Positions 27,557 to 35,006 of a DNA stretch of 64,000 nucleotides are shown here, piece by piece. The position numbers and the translations under genes are program-made. Positions within the stretch are counted from its first letter, which is position 1. Every line of letters starts with the position of its first letter. This DNA is from Mycolicibacterium moriokaense (GTDB taxonomy: Bacteria; Actinomycetota; Actinomycetes; Mycobacteriales; Mycobacteriaceae). The notes under the pieces were generated by a model. That model saw only the letters and a list, made by a program, of their open reading frames with translations, ran no database searches and was not told where the DNA came from. The stretch covers positions 5,890,001-5,954,000 of the forward strand of contig NZ_AP022560.1 of assembly GCF_010726085.1 (NCBI RefSeq), given 5' to 3'.

Positions 27557-28777
27557 CTACCAGGTGACCGGCATCGTCTCCAAGCGGTAGATCGCCTGAT
27601 CCTCCATGAAGTTCAACTCCTCGAACGGCACTGCGAGCGCGAGGCCCGGCAGACGGCGCGCGACGGTGGTCAATGCGATCTGCAGTTCCGTGCGCGCCAG
27701 GTTGTGGCCGATGCACTGGTGGACCCCGTAGCCGAACGCGAGATGCCCACGAGGGTTGCGGTCGGGGTCGAACACCTCGGGATTGTCGACGAAGTCGGGA
27801 TCCCAGTTGCCCGCAACGAGGTTCATCGCGACGTGTTCGCCGCGCCGGATCGTCTGACCACCCAACTCCATGTCTTCGGTGGCTACCCGGTCGACCAGCG
27901 GTCCATGCACGATTGTCAGATAGCGCAGCAGTTCGTCGACGATGTTCAGCGCGACGGCGGGATCGTCGGATTGACGCAGACGCGCCATTGCCTCGGGATG
28001 CTGTAGCAGAACGAGGGTTCCGAGCGCGATCATGCTCGCCGTCGTCTCGTGTCCCGCCTGCAGCATGATGAAACCGGTCATCGCCGCCGTGGCGACGCTC
28101 ATTTCGCCGTTGGCGACATTGTCGTTCATCAGCCGGCTCAGGAGATCGTCGCCTGGCTCGCGTTTCTTTCGCTCCAGCAGTTGGCTGATATAACCGAACA
28201 TGGTCCCGATCGCCGCGACCTTGTCCTCCTCGCTGGTCGTGACGTCTAGCGCGCCGGTGCTCTGGTCTTGGAAGAAGTCATGGTCCTCGTACGGAACTCC
28301 AAGCAGCAGACAGATGACCAACGAGGGGACGGGCAGTGCAAAGTCGCGGACGAAGTCGGATGGTGGTCCAGTGGCGATCATCTTGTCGATGAGGTCGTCG
28401 ACGAGTCGCTGGATCTCCGGGCCCTGCTCCTTGGCCCGTCTGGCTGTGAAATCTCGCGTCAGCATCCTCCGCAGGCGGTTGTGTTCCGGGTCGTCGGTGC
28501 GGGGGAAGATCACCGGAGCCTGATCGTCGTCACCCGTCGGGGTGAATGCGTCGGGAATCGTCATCGCGCTCATTCGCGGATCGGTCAACGCGGCCCGGAT
28601 GTCTTCGTATCGGCTGGCGACCCACGTCGGCTGTGCCAGGAACAAGTTTGTCGCCCTGCGCATCCCGGGCTCATCGCGCCACTGGGTGAATTCGGGTGGC
28701 GGCGCGAGCGGACAGGCTTCGGCTCGGCGGGCCGGCACCGTGGGCAGTAGGGCGTCAGTGGAGGTTGGACTCGACAT
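27557..28777 (-). CDS. Cytochrome P450 (CYP105/CYP107-like)
   Basis: A 406-residue P450 with I-helix LQAGHETT, ExxR in DELLRY, and heme loop AFGYGVHQCIGHNLARTE. These motifs match the large actinobacterial CYP105/107-like group of broad-specificity monooxygenases. The start ATG follows GGAGAG. It is divergent from a truncated Rieske ferredoxin gene across a perfect palindrome, suggesting the two were once a regulated redox pair. It is followed by an acyl-CoA ligase. Confidence 0.9.
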   Translation of the reverse strand: MSSPTSTDALLPTVPARRAEACPLAPPPEFTQWRDEPGMRRATNLFLAQPTWVASRYEDIRAALTDPRMSAMTIPDAFTPTGDDDQAPVIFPRTDDPEHNRLRRMLTRDFTARRAKEQGPEIQRLVDDLIDKMIATGPPSDFVRDFALPVPSLVICLLLGVPYEDHDFFQDQSTGALDVTTSEEDKVAAIGTMFGYISQLLERKKREPGDDLLSRLMNDNVANGEMSVATAAMTGFIMLQAGHETTASMIALGTLVLLQHPEAMARLRQSDDPAVALNIVDELLRYLTIVHGPLVDRVATEDMELGGQTIRRGEHVAMNLVAGNWDPDFVDNPEVFDPDRNPRGHLAFGYGVHQCIGHNLARTELQIALTTVARRLPGLALAVPFEELNFMEDQAIYRLETMPVTW

Positions 28778-28848
28778 GGTCTCTCCTGCTCGCGTTGTCG
28801 CGGAACATCGACATTGGGCTGCCAGTCCAAGACGTTAGTATGCCTATA

Positions 28849-28868
28849 AATGGCAGTCAACTGCCATT
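28849..28868. promoter_or_regulatory. Perfect operator palindrome AATGGCAGT-CA-ACTGCCATT
   Basis: Nine-base perfect arms with a 2-bp centre, located between the divergent P450 (start 28777) and Rieske gene (start 28897). On the minus strand the centre reads TTGACT, a plausible -35 for the P450, so a bound repressor would block it. A related site (TGACAG-N4-CTGCCA) lies at 30263-30278 before another gene pair of the same region. Confidence 0.7.
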
Positions 28869-28896
28869 ACGCCAACAAGGAGCGACGTAACGAACC

Positions 28897-29118
28897 GTGT
28901 GGACCTACGCCGCGGACGCAGCTTCGATCCCACCCGGCGACGCCATCTGCTACTTGACCGAAAAGTACGGCCCGTTAGGGATTTTCAACTCCAACGGCGA
29001 GTTCTTCTGCACCACGGACAACTGCACCCACGAAGTGGCCTCGCTGTCCGAAGGATTCATCGGCGGCGGATCTGTTGCGGCAGGAAGGAATTGGGCTTCA
29101 GTCCAAGTATATTGCTGA
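28897..29118 (+). pseudogene. Truncated Rieske [2Fe-2S] ferredoxin
   Basis: A 73-codon frame whose first 59 residues read as a Rieske ferredoxin: YGPLGIFNSNGEFFCTTDNC, then CTHEVASLSEGFI, which supplies the first Cys-x-His cluster ligands. The family continues with a second Cys-x2-His loop and about 40 more residues. Here the sequence departs after EGFIGGGSV and stops, so the second ligand pair is missing and no cluster could form. No other frame restores it, so a deletion or insertion scar is likelier than one frameshift. The GTG start has a good AAGGAG site. Confidence 0.65.
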
Positions 29119-29160
29119 TGCGCCCGATTAGATGCTGCCTCAGACCGTCGTGCGGCACAC

Positions 29161-30138
29161 CTATTTCACCGTGGTGGCAGTGCCGGTCACAGCGGTGAGT
29201 ACTTGCCCGACCTCCTCGGCCGGATCGGTCATCACCGTGTAGCCGGTTTCGTCACGGATCTCGTCGAAATGCTCGGCGACGTCTTCGATCGTCAGCCCGC
29301 GGTTGAAGTACCCCGCGGTCCTGCCGATGAACCATCGCGACACCTGACCCCCACCGGCCGTGTAGAGCTCGCCCGACACCGGACAATCCTCATGCGCGAG
29401 AAATGCGACCGCGGGCGAAACGAGTCCGGGATCGAGGGTTTCGGTGAACATCTTGGTCAGCTGCTCTTTCGCAGCGTCGGGGTCGGGACCCAGTTGTTCG
29501 TCGGCTTCCGGCCCTTCCAGCGAGTGCGCGAGCATGCGGGTGTAGGCGATCGGACTCAAGGCGTTCGCCTTGATGTTGTGTGCCGCCCCCTCCGCGGCGA
29601 GTACGCGAGTGAGTCCGATGAGACCGGTCTTGGCGGCGGCGTAGTTGGCCTTCGACGGCGACCCCAGGATCCCCGACGCCGAGCAGGTGCTGACTATTCG
29701 TCCGTAGCCCTGCCTCTGCATGATCGCGAAGGCCGGCCGCGTTACGTTGAAGGCTCCCTTGAGATGGACGTCGAGGACCGGATCGACGAGGTCCATCGTC
29801 ATGTCCTCGAACATCTTGTCCCGCAGAATCCCAGCGTTGTTCACCACGATGTCGACGCGCCCGAAGTTGTCCATCGCGGTCGCCACGATCGCCGCACCGC
29901 CTTCGGGTGTGGCGACACTGTTGGCGTCCGCGGCCGCCTCTCCGCCGTTCGCCCTGATCTCGCTGACCAGCAGCTCGGCGGGTCCCGTGTCGGAACCCTC
30001 GCCGGTCACCGAGCCGCCGACGTCGTTGACGACTACCTTTGCACCGCGGGCAGCGAGCAGCAGTGCATGCGACTTACCAAGTCCCCCACCGGCACCGGTG
30101 ACGATGGCGACTCTGCCGTCGAATCTGAGTTCGGCCAT
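29161..30138 (-). CDS. SDR-family 3-hydroxyacyl-CoA dehydrogenase-like protein
   Basis: A 325-residue SDR with GAGGGLGKSHALLLAARGAK, the insert VNDVGGSVTGEG, NNAGILRDKMFEDM, Ser in STCSASG and YAAAKTG. The NDVGG insert and RDKMFEDM are typical of the hydroxyacyl-CoA dehydrogenase domain of peroxisomal multifunctional enzyme type 2 and its actinobacterial stand-alone relatives, so beta-oxidation of a CoA ester is likely. The ATG at 30138 follows the stop of the 29-codon gene by 2 bp. Its C-terminal extension (beyond 250 residues) ends TAVTGTATTVK. Confidence 0.85.
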   Translation of the reverse strand: MAELRFDGRVAIVTGAGGGLGKSHALLLAARGAKVVVNDVGGSVTGEGSDTGPAELLVSEIRANGGEAAADANSVATPEGGAAIVATAMDNFGRVDIVVNNAGILRDKMFEDMTMDLVDPVLDVHLKGAFNVTRPAFAIMQRQGYGRIVSTCSASGILGSPSKANYAAAKTGLIGLTRVLAAEGAAHNIKANALSPIAYTRMLAHSLEGPEADEQLGPDPDAAKEQLTKMFTETLDPGLVSPAVAFLAHEDCPVSGELYTAGGGQVSRWFIGRTAGYFNRGLTIEDVAEHFDEIRDETGYTVMTDPAEEVGQVLTAVTGTATTVK

Positions 30139-30140
30139 GC

Positions 30141-30230
30141 TCACCCGACCGCAATCACGTAACCGTCGGTGGTGCCGAACACCATGTCGATGTTCTCGGC
30201 GATGAACTCCGGGGTGATCTTCTCCGTCAT
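30141..30230 (-). CDS. 29-residue small protein of unknown function
   Basis: A short frame of 29 codons starting ATG at 30230, with a strong ribosome site AAGGGG four bases upstream, ending two bases before the SDR start. The peptide starts MTEKITPEFIAENIDMVF and ends with TTDGYVIAVG. It has no membrane segment. Evidence for it being real is its ribosome site, tight coupling to the SDR and gene-like composition; it may be a genuine micro-protein, a leader peptide, or the remnant of a longer gene. Confidence is moderate. Confidence 0.5.
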   Translation of the reverse strand: MTEKITPEFIAENIDMVFGTTDGYVIAVG

Positions 30231-30262
30231 GGCACCCCTTGTCTCTCCTAGGGCAGCGGTAC

Positions 30263-30278
30263 TGACAGCCGTCTGCCA
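30263..30278. promoter_or_regulatory. Operator-like palindrome TGACAG-CCGT-CTGCCA
   Basis: Six-base arms with one mismatch, 33 bp upstream of the small gene at 30230. Read on the minus strand it is TGGCAG-ACGG-CTGTCA, matching the core of the perfect palindrome at 28849-28868 (TGGCAG-TCAA-CTGCCA). It is probably a second site of the same regulator, giving the SDR gene pair its own promoter within the 36.6-29.2 kb gene run. Confidence 0.5.
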
Positions 30279-30292
30279 CTTATGCCGACAGG

Positions 30293-31477
30293 CTATATCG
30301 GCGCGGAGGAATAGGCAACGACGCCGCCAAAGTGCGGCGATGCCTGGCAGGCGATTCCGATCGACACGTCGCGCTGTCGCTCGCCCGCGCGGCGCGCCAA
30401 CTGCAGGTAGCACTCGAGCATCTGGGGCACGCCGTGCATGCGGCCGTTGCCCAACGCACCGCCACCGGACAGTGCCGGGACCGCGCCGGGTTTGTCGGCG
30501 TCGATGCCGCCTGACTCGACGAAGCGATGCGCCTCCCCGACCGGGCACACTCCCAGCACCTCGAGCCAGAACCAGACGAACGGCGAGAAGCCGTCATACA
30601 CCTGCGGCAGGTCGACGTCGCCGATGCTCAAACCTGTTTGCGCCCAGAGCCGTCGCGCGGTCTCTGCGCCCCCGTCCAGGATGTCGTCGAGCGGCCAGTG
30701 CAAGGGCAGTCGGCGGGGCGCACCGGGACTGCCCGCATAGCCGGCGACGTACACCGGCCGATTCGGCAGATCCTTGGCGCGTTCTGCGGACGTCAGGACG
30801 AAAGCGGCGACGCCGTCGACCGGGATGTCGCAGTCCAACCGGCAGACCGGATCGACCAGTGTCGGTTCGGCGAGGTAATCGCCGACCGTCAGCGGCCGGT
30901 CCCGCCAGTACGACCACGGTAGGCGTGCACCGTTCTTGCGGGCCTCCGTCACGACGGCGGCCATCGACTCCCGCCGTGCGCCGAAGCGCTGCAGATACTC
31001 GTTGTAGGGCAGTGCGATCATCGCCAACGGGCCGAAAAACCCCTGTGGCGCAGTCCATTGTGTGGCGCCGCGCGCCTCGCGCATCGCGTTGCCGTGGTAA
31101 CTGCCGGCGGGGTTGTGCAACGCCCGGTGGACGAGGACGTAGTCGGCGGCACCGCTGATCACCGCGTTGACTGCCATCGCGACCGACCCACTGACCTGAC
31201 CGATGCCGTCGAAGCCGGCGACGTACCGGGGCGACGCCGACAGACTGCGTGCAAGCCACGTCGACGACACCGTGCTGACCCCGTCGACCACCTGATGGCC
31301 ACCCGCCGCAGGCAGCAGGCTCGAGCTGACGAACCCGTCCACCGCGTCCACCGACAGCCCCGCGTCGGCGACGGCGGCCCGCGCGGTGTCGACGGCGATG
31401 GCACCGAGCGGGCGGTCGGCGCGCCGTTCGATCGTGCTCTGTGCGTAGCCGACGATCGCGACCTTGCTGCGGATCAT
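30293..31477 (-). CDS. SCP-x/Ltp-type thiolase-fold protein (probable lyase partner of DUF35)
   Basis: A 394-residue thiolase-fold protein: MIRSKVAIVGYAQST at the start, YVLVHRALHNPAG in the middle and a C-terminal GGGALGNGRMHG with CQASPHFGG. It belongs to the sterol-carrier-protein thiolase (Ltp) group. The usual nucleophilic cysteine stretch appears as GIGQVSGSVAMAV with no Cys, as in Ltp2-type enzymes that cleave beta-hydroxyacyl-CoA side chains by retro-aldol reaction. ATG 31477 overlaps the DUF35 stop (ATGA). The ATG at 31492 is also in frame but would overlap the DUF35 gene further. Confidence 0.82.
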   Translation of the reverse strand: MIRSKVAIVGYAQSTIERRADRPLGAIAVDTARAAVADAGLSVDAVDGFVSSSLLPAAGGHQVVDGVSTVSSTWLARSLSASPRYVAGFDGIGQVSGSVAMAVNAVISGAADYVLVHRALHNPAGSYHGNAMREARGATQWTAPQGFFGPLAMIALPYNEYLQRFGARRESMAAVVTEARKNGARLPWSYWRDRPLTVGDYLAEPTLVDPVCRLDCDIPVDGVAAFVLTSAERAKDLPNRPVYVAGYAGSPGAPRRLPLHWPLDDILDGGAETARRLWAQTGLSIGDVDLPQVYDGFSPFVWFWLEVLGVCPVGEAHRFVESGGIDADKPGAVPALSGGGALGNGRMHGVPQMLECYLQLARRAGERQRDVSIGIACQASPHFGGVVAYSSAPI

Positions 31478-31881
31478 GTCGCCAACTCCCATGCCGGGAC
31501 GGCAATTCCGTCGGCAAGATCCTCGAAGGCCACCCGCACGTCGGCACCGAGACGCAGGTCGGCATCCAACCCGTCGAGCAGGCGTCCGATGACGCGCAGC
31601 CCCTTCTGCTCGGTGAGTTCGACATCGACGAGCACGAACGGCACCTCGAAGCCGGGCAGGAACGACTGGCGCACAACGGTCCAGGACCGCACCGTGCCGC
31701 GGCCACTGACCGCGGTGAACTCATAACGGGGTTCGGTCGACCCACAGGCCATGCACACGACATCCGGCGGCAACGCGAGCGTGCCGCAGTGCCTGCAGCG
31801 GGCCACGGTCAGCACGTGCCGGGCGGCGGCTTCCCAGTAGGGCGCCGACGATTCGTCGGGCACCGGCAGCGGGCGCGTCAC
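31474..31881 (-). CDS. DUF35 zinc-ribbon/OB-fold protein
   Basis: A 135-residue acyl-CoA-associated OB-fold protein with an N-terminal rubredoxin-like zinc ribbon (CRHCG and CMACG) and the OB domain starting GRGTVRSWTVVRQSFLPGF. DUF35 proteins form complexes with thiolase-fold partners, for example the ChsH2 C-terminal domain with Ltp2 in steroid side-chain cleavage. It sits between the CoA transferase and the Ltp-like gene, overlapping both by 4 bp, which strongly supports such a complex here. No MaoC hydratase is attached or adjacent. Confidence 0.87.
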   Translation of the reverse strand: MTRPLPVPDESSAPYWEAAARHVLTVARCRHCGTLALPPDVVCMACGSTEPRYEFTAVSGRGTVRSWTVVRQSFLPGFEVPFVLVDVELTEQKGLRVIGRLLDGLDADLRLGADVRVAFEDLADGIAVPAWELAT

Positions 31882-33101
31882 GGGATCACGCCGGCCTCGG
31901 CGAGTTCGGTGATGCGGTCCCAGTCGTAGCCGAGTTCGACGAGGACGGCCTCGGTGTGCTCACCGTGCTCGGGCGCACGCCGCAGCGGCGGAGGCTGGCC
32001 GTCAAATTGCACTGGCACCGAAGGCAACCGGTAGCTGGTGCCATCGTCCATCTCGACCTCGCCGATGTAGGAGTTCGCGATCACCTGCGGGTCCTCGATG
32101 ACTTCCTCGATCGACTGGATCGGTGACCACGGCGCATCCATCGAGGCGAGGACATCCTTCCACTCGGCCAGCGTCTTGGTCGCGAACACGGCGTCGAGTT
32201 CGGCGACGCATGCCGCACCGTTCGCTCGCCGGCGGGGGATGTCGACGAACCGTTCGTCCTCGGCGAGGTCGGGCCGCCCGATTGTGCGGCAGAACTCTTT
32301 CCAGTACCGATCCCCCTGAAGGAACATCAGCTGGATGTGGCGGTCGTCCTTCGTGCGGTAGGTTGCCGTCAGCGGGCTCATCACAGCGGTGCGCCCCGAA
32401 TTACGCATGACGTCACCGCCATTGAGCGCAGCAAGCAGATCAGACGACAGCATCCACATCGCCGTCGCGAGCAGCGATACGTCCACCACCGAACCGGTGC
32501 CGGTGCGCGTGCGCTTGAGCAGTGCGGCGGCGATGCCGAACGCAAGCGCCATCGCACCGTTGCGGTCCCCCATCGCGCCGCGCTGGCTGATCGGATAGTC
32601 CCGTTCGGGCGGGGTGAGAATGTGCCCGACGCCGCCACGTGCCCAGAACGCCGAGGCGTCATAGCCGGGTTCGTCGGCGTCGGGCCCGCGGATGCCGAAC
32701 CCGTTGCCGCGCGCGTAGATAAGATGGGGATGCCGCTCACGGACCGCATCCGCGCTGAGGCCGAGCCGCTCCAACGCGCCGGGTCGCAGGCTGGTGAGCA
32801 GCACATCGGCCGATGCGAGCAGCTCGTGCAGCACGTCGAGACCCTTCGGGTGTTGCAGGTCGAGCGCAACCGACCGCTTGCCCCGATTGGCAAGTGCCAT
32901 CGAGAGATTCACGCCACCGCGATCCGTTCCGATACCCTGGGTCGCCAATCCCCTATAGGGGTCGCCCTCGAGGCGCTCGACGCGAACGACGTCGGCGCCC
33001 CAGTCCGCGAGCAGCGCCCCGGCGACGGGGACGAACACCCACTGCGCGAGTTCGACGACGCGGATGCCCTCGAATGCGCCGGAGGTCGGGTCTACGCTCA
33101 T
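31878..33101 (-). CDS. Family III CoA transferase (CaiB/BaiF)
   Basis: A 407-residue class III CoA transferase. The N-terminal LADWGADVVRVE is the CoA-binding signature. LALANRGKRSVALDL-type and GFGIRGPDADEPGYDASAF sequences follow, the latter holding the expected catalytic Asp. Moves CoA between acids. The ATG at 33101 is favoured because the upstream frame overlaps the phosphotransferase gene without similarity. It overlaps the phosphotransferase stop and the DUF35 start by 4 bp each, placing it centrally in the catabolic operon. Confidence 0.87.
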   Translation of the reverse strand: MSVDPTSGAFEGIRVVELAQWVFVPVAGALLADWGADVVRVERLEGDPYRGLATQGIGTDRGGVNLSMALANRGKRSVALDLQHPKGLDVLHELLASADVLLTSLRPGALERLGLSADAVRERHPHLIYARGNGFGIRGPDADEPGYDASAFWARGGVGHILTPPERDYPISQRGAMGDRNGAMALAFGIAAALLKRTRTGTGSVVDVSLLATAMWMLSSDLLAALNGGDVMRNSGRTAVMSPLTATYRTKDDRHIQLMFLQGDRYWKEFCRTIGRPDLAEDERFVDIPRRRANGAACVAELDAVFATKTLAEWKDVLASMDAPWSPIQSIEEVIEDPQVIANSYIGEVEMDDGTSYRLPSVPVQFDGQPPPLRRAPEHGEHTEAVLVELGYDWDRITELAEAGVIP

Positions 33102-34147
33102 CGTGCCGCCGTTCCTACATGGTCGGTCACCGCGGTGCCGAGGCGTTCGAGCAGCACCGCGATGACGTCGGGTTTGACCTTCGTGGTGATCGACCACAGA
33201 AAGAAGCCGTGAATCATGCCGTTGGTGATCGCCGCCCAGGCCTCGCCGAATGGCATCGTCGAGATTCCTTGGGCGGCAAGTGCATCGAGATAGTGGTGCA
33301 GCAGGTCTCGTTCGGACGCGCGCCGCAGGTCCGGAGACAGGGTCGCTGCGATCAGATACCCCACGTCGACGTCCCAGAAGCCGCGTTGCACGAGCTGCCA
33401 GTCGACCATCCACGGACGTCTTTCGGCGTCGACCATGATGTTGCCGACGTGCGCGTCGCCGTGAATGACGCACCACTGTGCGTTGCCATCCGGCGTGCGG
33501 CCGCTGACCCTGCTGTGCGCAGCAAGTAGTTGTCCGGCGTCGCGCACGGCAGGAGGTGCACCAAGACCGTTGGGCCCGTTGAGATTCGCCGACATGATCT
33601 CCAGAGTGCGGGCCGCACCCCAGGCCTTGACCGCCGCGCCCAGCCGCGGCTGCAGCCACGTCGCGTCTGCCCACATCTGCGCGCGCCAGGTGGTGGCGTG
33701 CAGCCGCGCGAGCTCGGTCAGGGCATCGGCGGCCTGATCGACGTCGAACGGACTATTGCCGTCGAGGAAGTCGCCGCCTGCGGCGGCCTCGTCGCGGGTG
33801 ATGACGACACCGTGTCTGCTGTCCGGATGCACATCGGCGTACACGCAGTGCAGCGTCCTGATACCCGATACGACGGCGAGGTCGCGGTAGAAGTAGGCCT
33901 CCGGTTCTCCGACGTGCGCGATGTGACGGCCCAACTCACTGAAGTAGCCTTTGATGCACAGGTGCCGCGGCAGGTCGAAATCGCCGTCGTAGTCGACAAT
34001 GAACCGCGCATTGGTCGACAGTCGTTCGACCACCGGACCCCGCTGCACCGCACGGATCTCGATACCAGGGAACCGCGGCTGTAGCGCCTGCGTCAGCCAC
34101 CCCGGCGACAGCGCGACGTCGATGTCTTCGGGAACCGCAACGCCCAT
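33098..34147 (-). CDS. Phosphotransferase-family protein (APH/ACAD10-like)
   Basis: A 349-residue kinase-like protein with the catalytic loop VIHGDAHVGNIMVD (HGDxxxxN) and the metal-binding MVDWQLVQRG (DxQ in place of the DFG-like DxD). It belongs to the APH/choline-kinase-like superfamily; actinobacterial members beside acyl-CoA ligase and CoA transferase genes may phosphorylate hydroxyacyl intermediates, as ACAD10/11 kinase domains do. That role is inference. ATG 34147 is used; ATG 34156 is also in frame. It lies 9 bp from the SDR upstream. Confidence 0.82.
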   Translation of the reverse strand: MGVAVPEDIDVALSPGWLTQALQPRFPGIEIRAVQRGPVVERLSTNARFIVDYDGDFDLPRHLCIKGYFSELGRHIAHVGEPEAYFYRDLAVVSGIRTLHCVYADVHPDSRHGVVITRDEAAAGGDFLDGNSPFDVDQAADALTELARLHATTWRAQMWADATWLQPRLGAAVKAWGAARTLEIMSANLNGPNGLGAPPAVRDAGQLLAAHSRVSGRTPDGNAQWCVIHGDAHVGNIMVDAERRPWMVDWQLVQRGFWDVDVGYLIAATLSPDLRRASERDLLHHYLDALAAQGISTMPFGEAWAAITNGMIHGFFLWSITTKVKPDVIAVLLERLGTAVTDHVGTAAR

Positions 34148-34156
34148 GTGCACCAC

Positions 34157-34990
34157 CTACTTCAAGCAGCTGCCCGCGTCGATGGGAAGTGGTACCCCGG
34201 TGACGTAGCGCGACTCGTCGGATGCCAGGAACAGTACGGCGTTGCTGACGTCGATGGCGTCGACCCACGGGATCGGCAGGATGTGGAAGTTCTGGCAGAT
34301 CGGCGCCATGTCGTCGGGTCCAGGGTTCTCCAGGTCCGGCCGGAAGGTCCGGAACGTCGACTCGTTGAGCAGCAGCGTGGTGCTCACGTGCGTCGGGTGC
34401 ACCGAGTTCACCCGGATCGAGAACTGGCCCAGCTCAACGGCGAACGTGCGCATCAGCCCAACGACACCGTGTTTCGCGCTCACGTAGTGGCCGACGTGCG
34501 GGTACGCCTTCAGGCCGCCCACCGAACTCGTCAGGATCACCGATCCGCCACGTCCGCCTGCCTTGATGTGCGGCACACCGGTCTTCACCGACTTCCACAC
34601 GCCGGTGAGGTTGACATCGAGCATCTGCTGCCAGCGCGACTCGTCCATCTCGTCGAGCATCGCTCCCGGCGTGCCGATGCCCGCGTTGGCCACGATGATG
34701 TCGAGGCGGCCGAGTTGTTCGACCCCGCTGTCGACCGCGGCCTGCAGCGCGTCGAAGTCGCACACGTCGACCTCGGCTGTGACGATGCGGCGGCCCTGTG
34801 CCTTGACGAGGTCTGCCGTCTCTGCGAGATCGTCCGGCGTCGAGCCCGATGTGGTGTTCTCGATCTGACGGCAGATGTCGACTGCGATGATGTCGGCGCC
34901 CTCTTCGGCGAGCCGTACCGCATGGCTGCGACCCTGTCCGCGCGCTGCTCCGGTGACGAAGGCGACTTTGCCTTCCACCCGTCCAGTCAA
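34157..34990 (-). CDS. Mycofactocin-coupled SDR-type oxidoreductase
   Basis: A 277-residue SDR. The opening GKVAFVTGAARGQGRSHAVR and the following EEGADIIAVDICRQIEN are hallmark sequences of SDRs that hold a non-exchanging nicotinamide and are thought to hand electrons to mycofactocin. Catalytic residues: SSVGG and YVSAKHG. It ends PLPIDAGSCLK. The start is a TTG at 34990, chosen because AAGGAG lies just upstream and TGRVEGKVAFV follows; no better codon is in frame. It lies 16 bp downstream of fadD, so it is likely in the same operon. Confidence 0.85.
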   Translation of the reverse strand: MTGRVEGKVAFVTGAARGQGRSHAVRLAEEGADIIAVDICRQIENTTSGSTPDDLAETADLVKAQGRRIVTAEVDVCDFDALQAAVDSGVEQLGRLDIIVANAGIGTPGAMLDEMDESRWQQMLDVNLTGVWKSVKTGVPHIKAGGRGGSVILTSSVGGLKAYPHVGHYVSAKHGVVGLMRTFAVELGQFSIRVNSVHPTHVSTTLLLNESTFRTFRPDLENPGPDDMAPICQNFHILPIPWVDAIDVSNAVLFLASDESRYVTGVPLPIDAGSCLK

Positions 34991-35006
34991 CGAATTCTCC
35001 TTGCTT

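Noticed and set aside
29062..29160. Minus-strand fragment GVPHDGLRQHLIGRISNIL as a remnant of another gene
   Set aside because: Only about 30 codons with no start and no recognised family; it could be chance, so it is mentioned only as unexplained sequence near the Rieske break.
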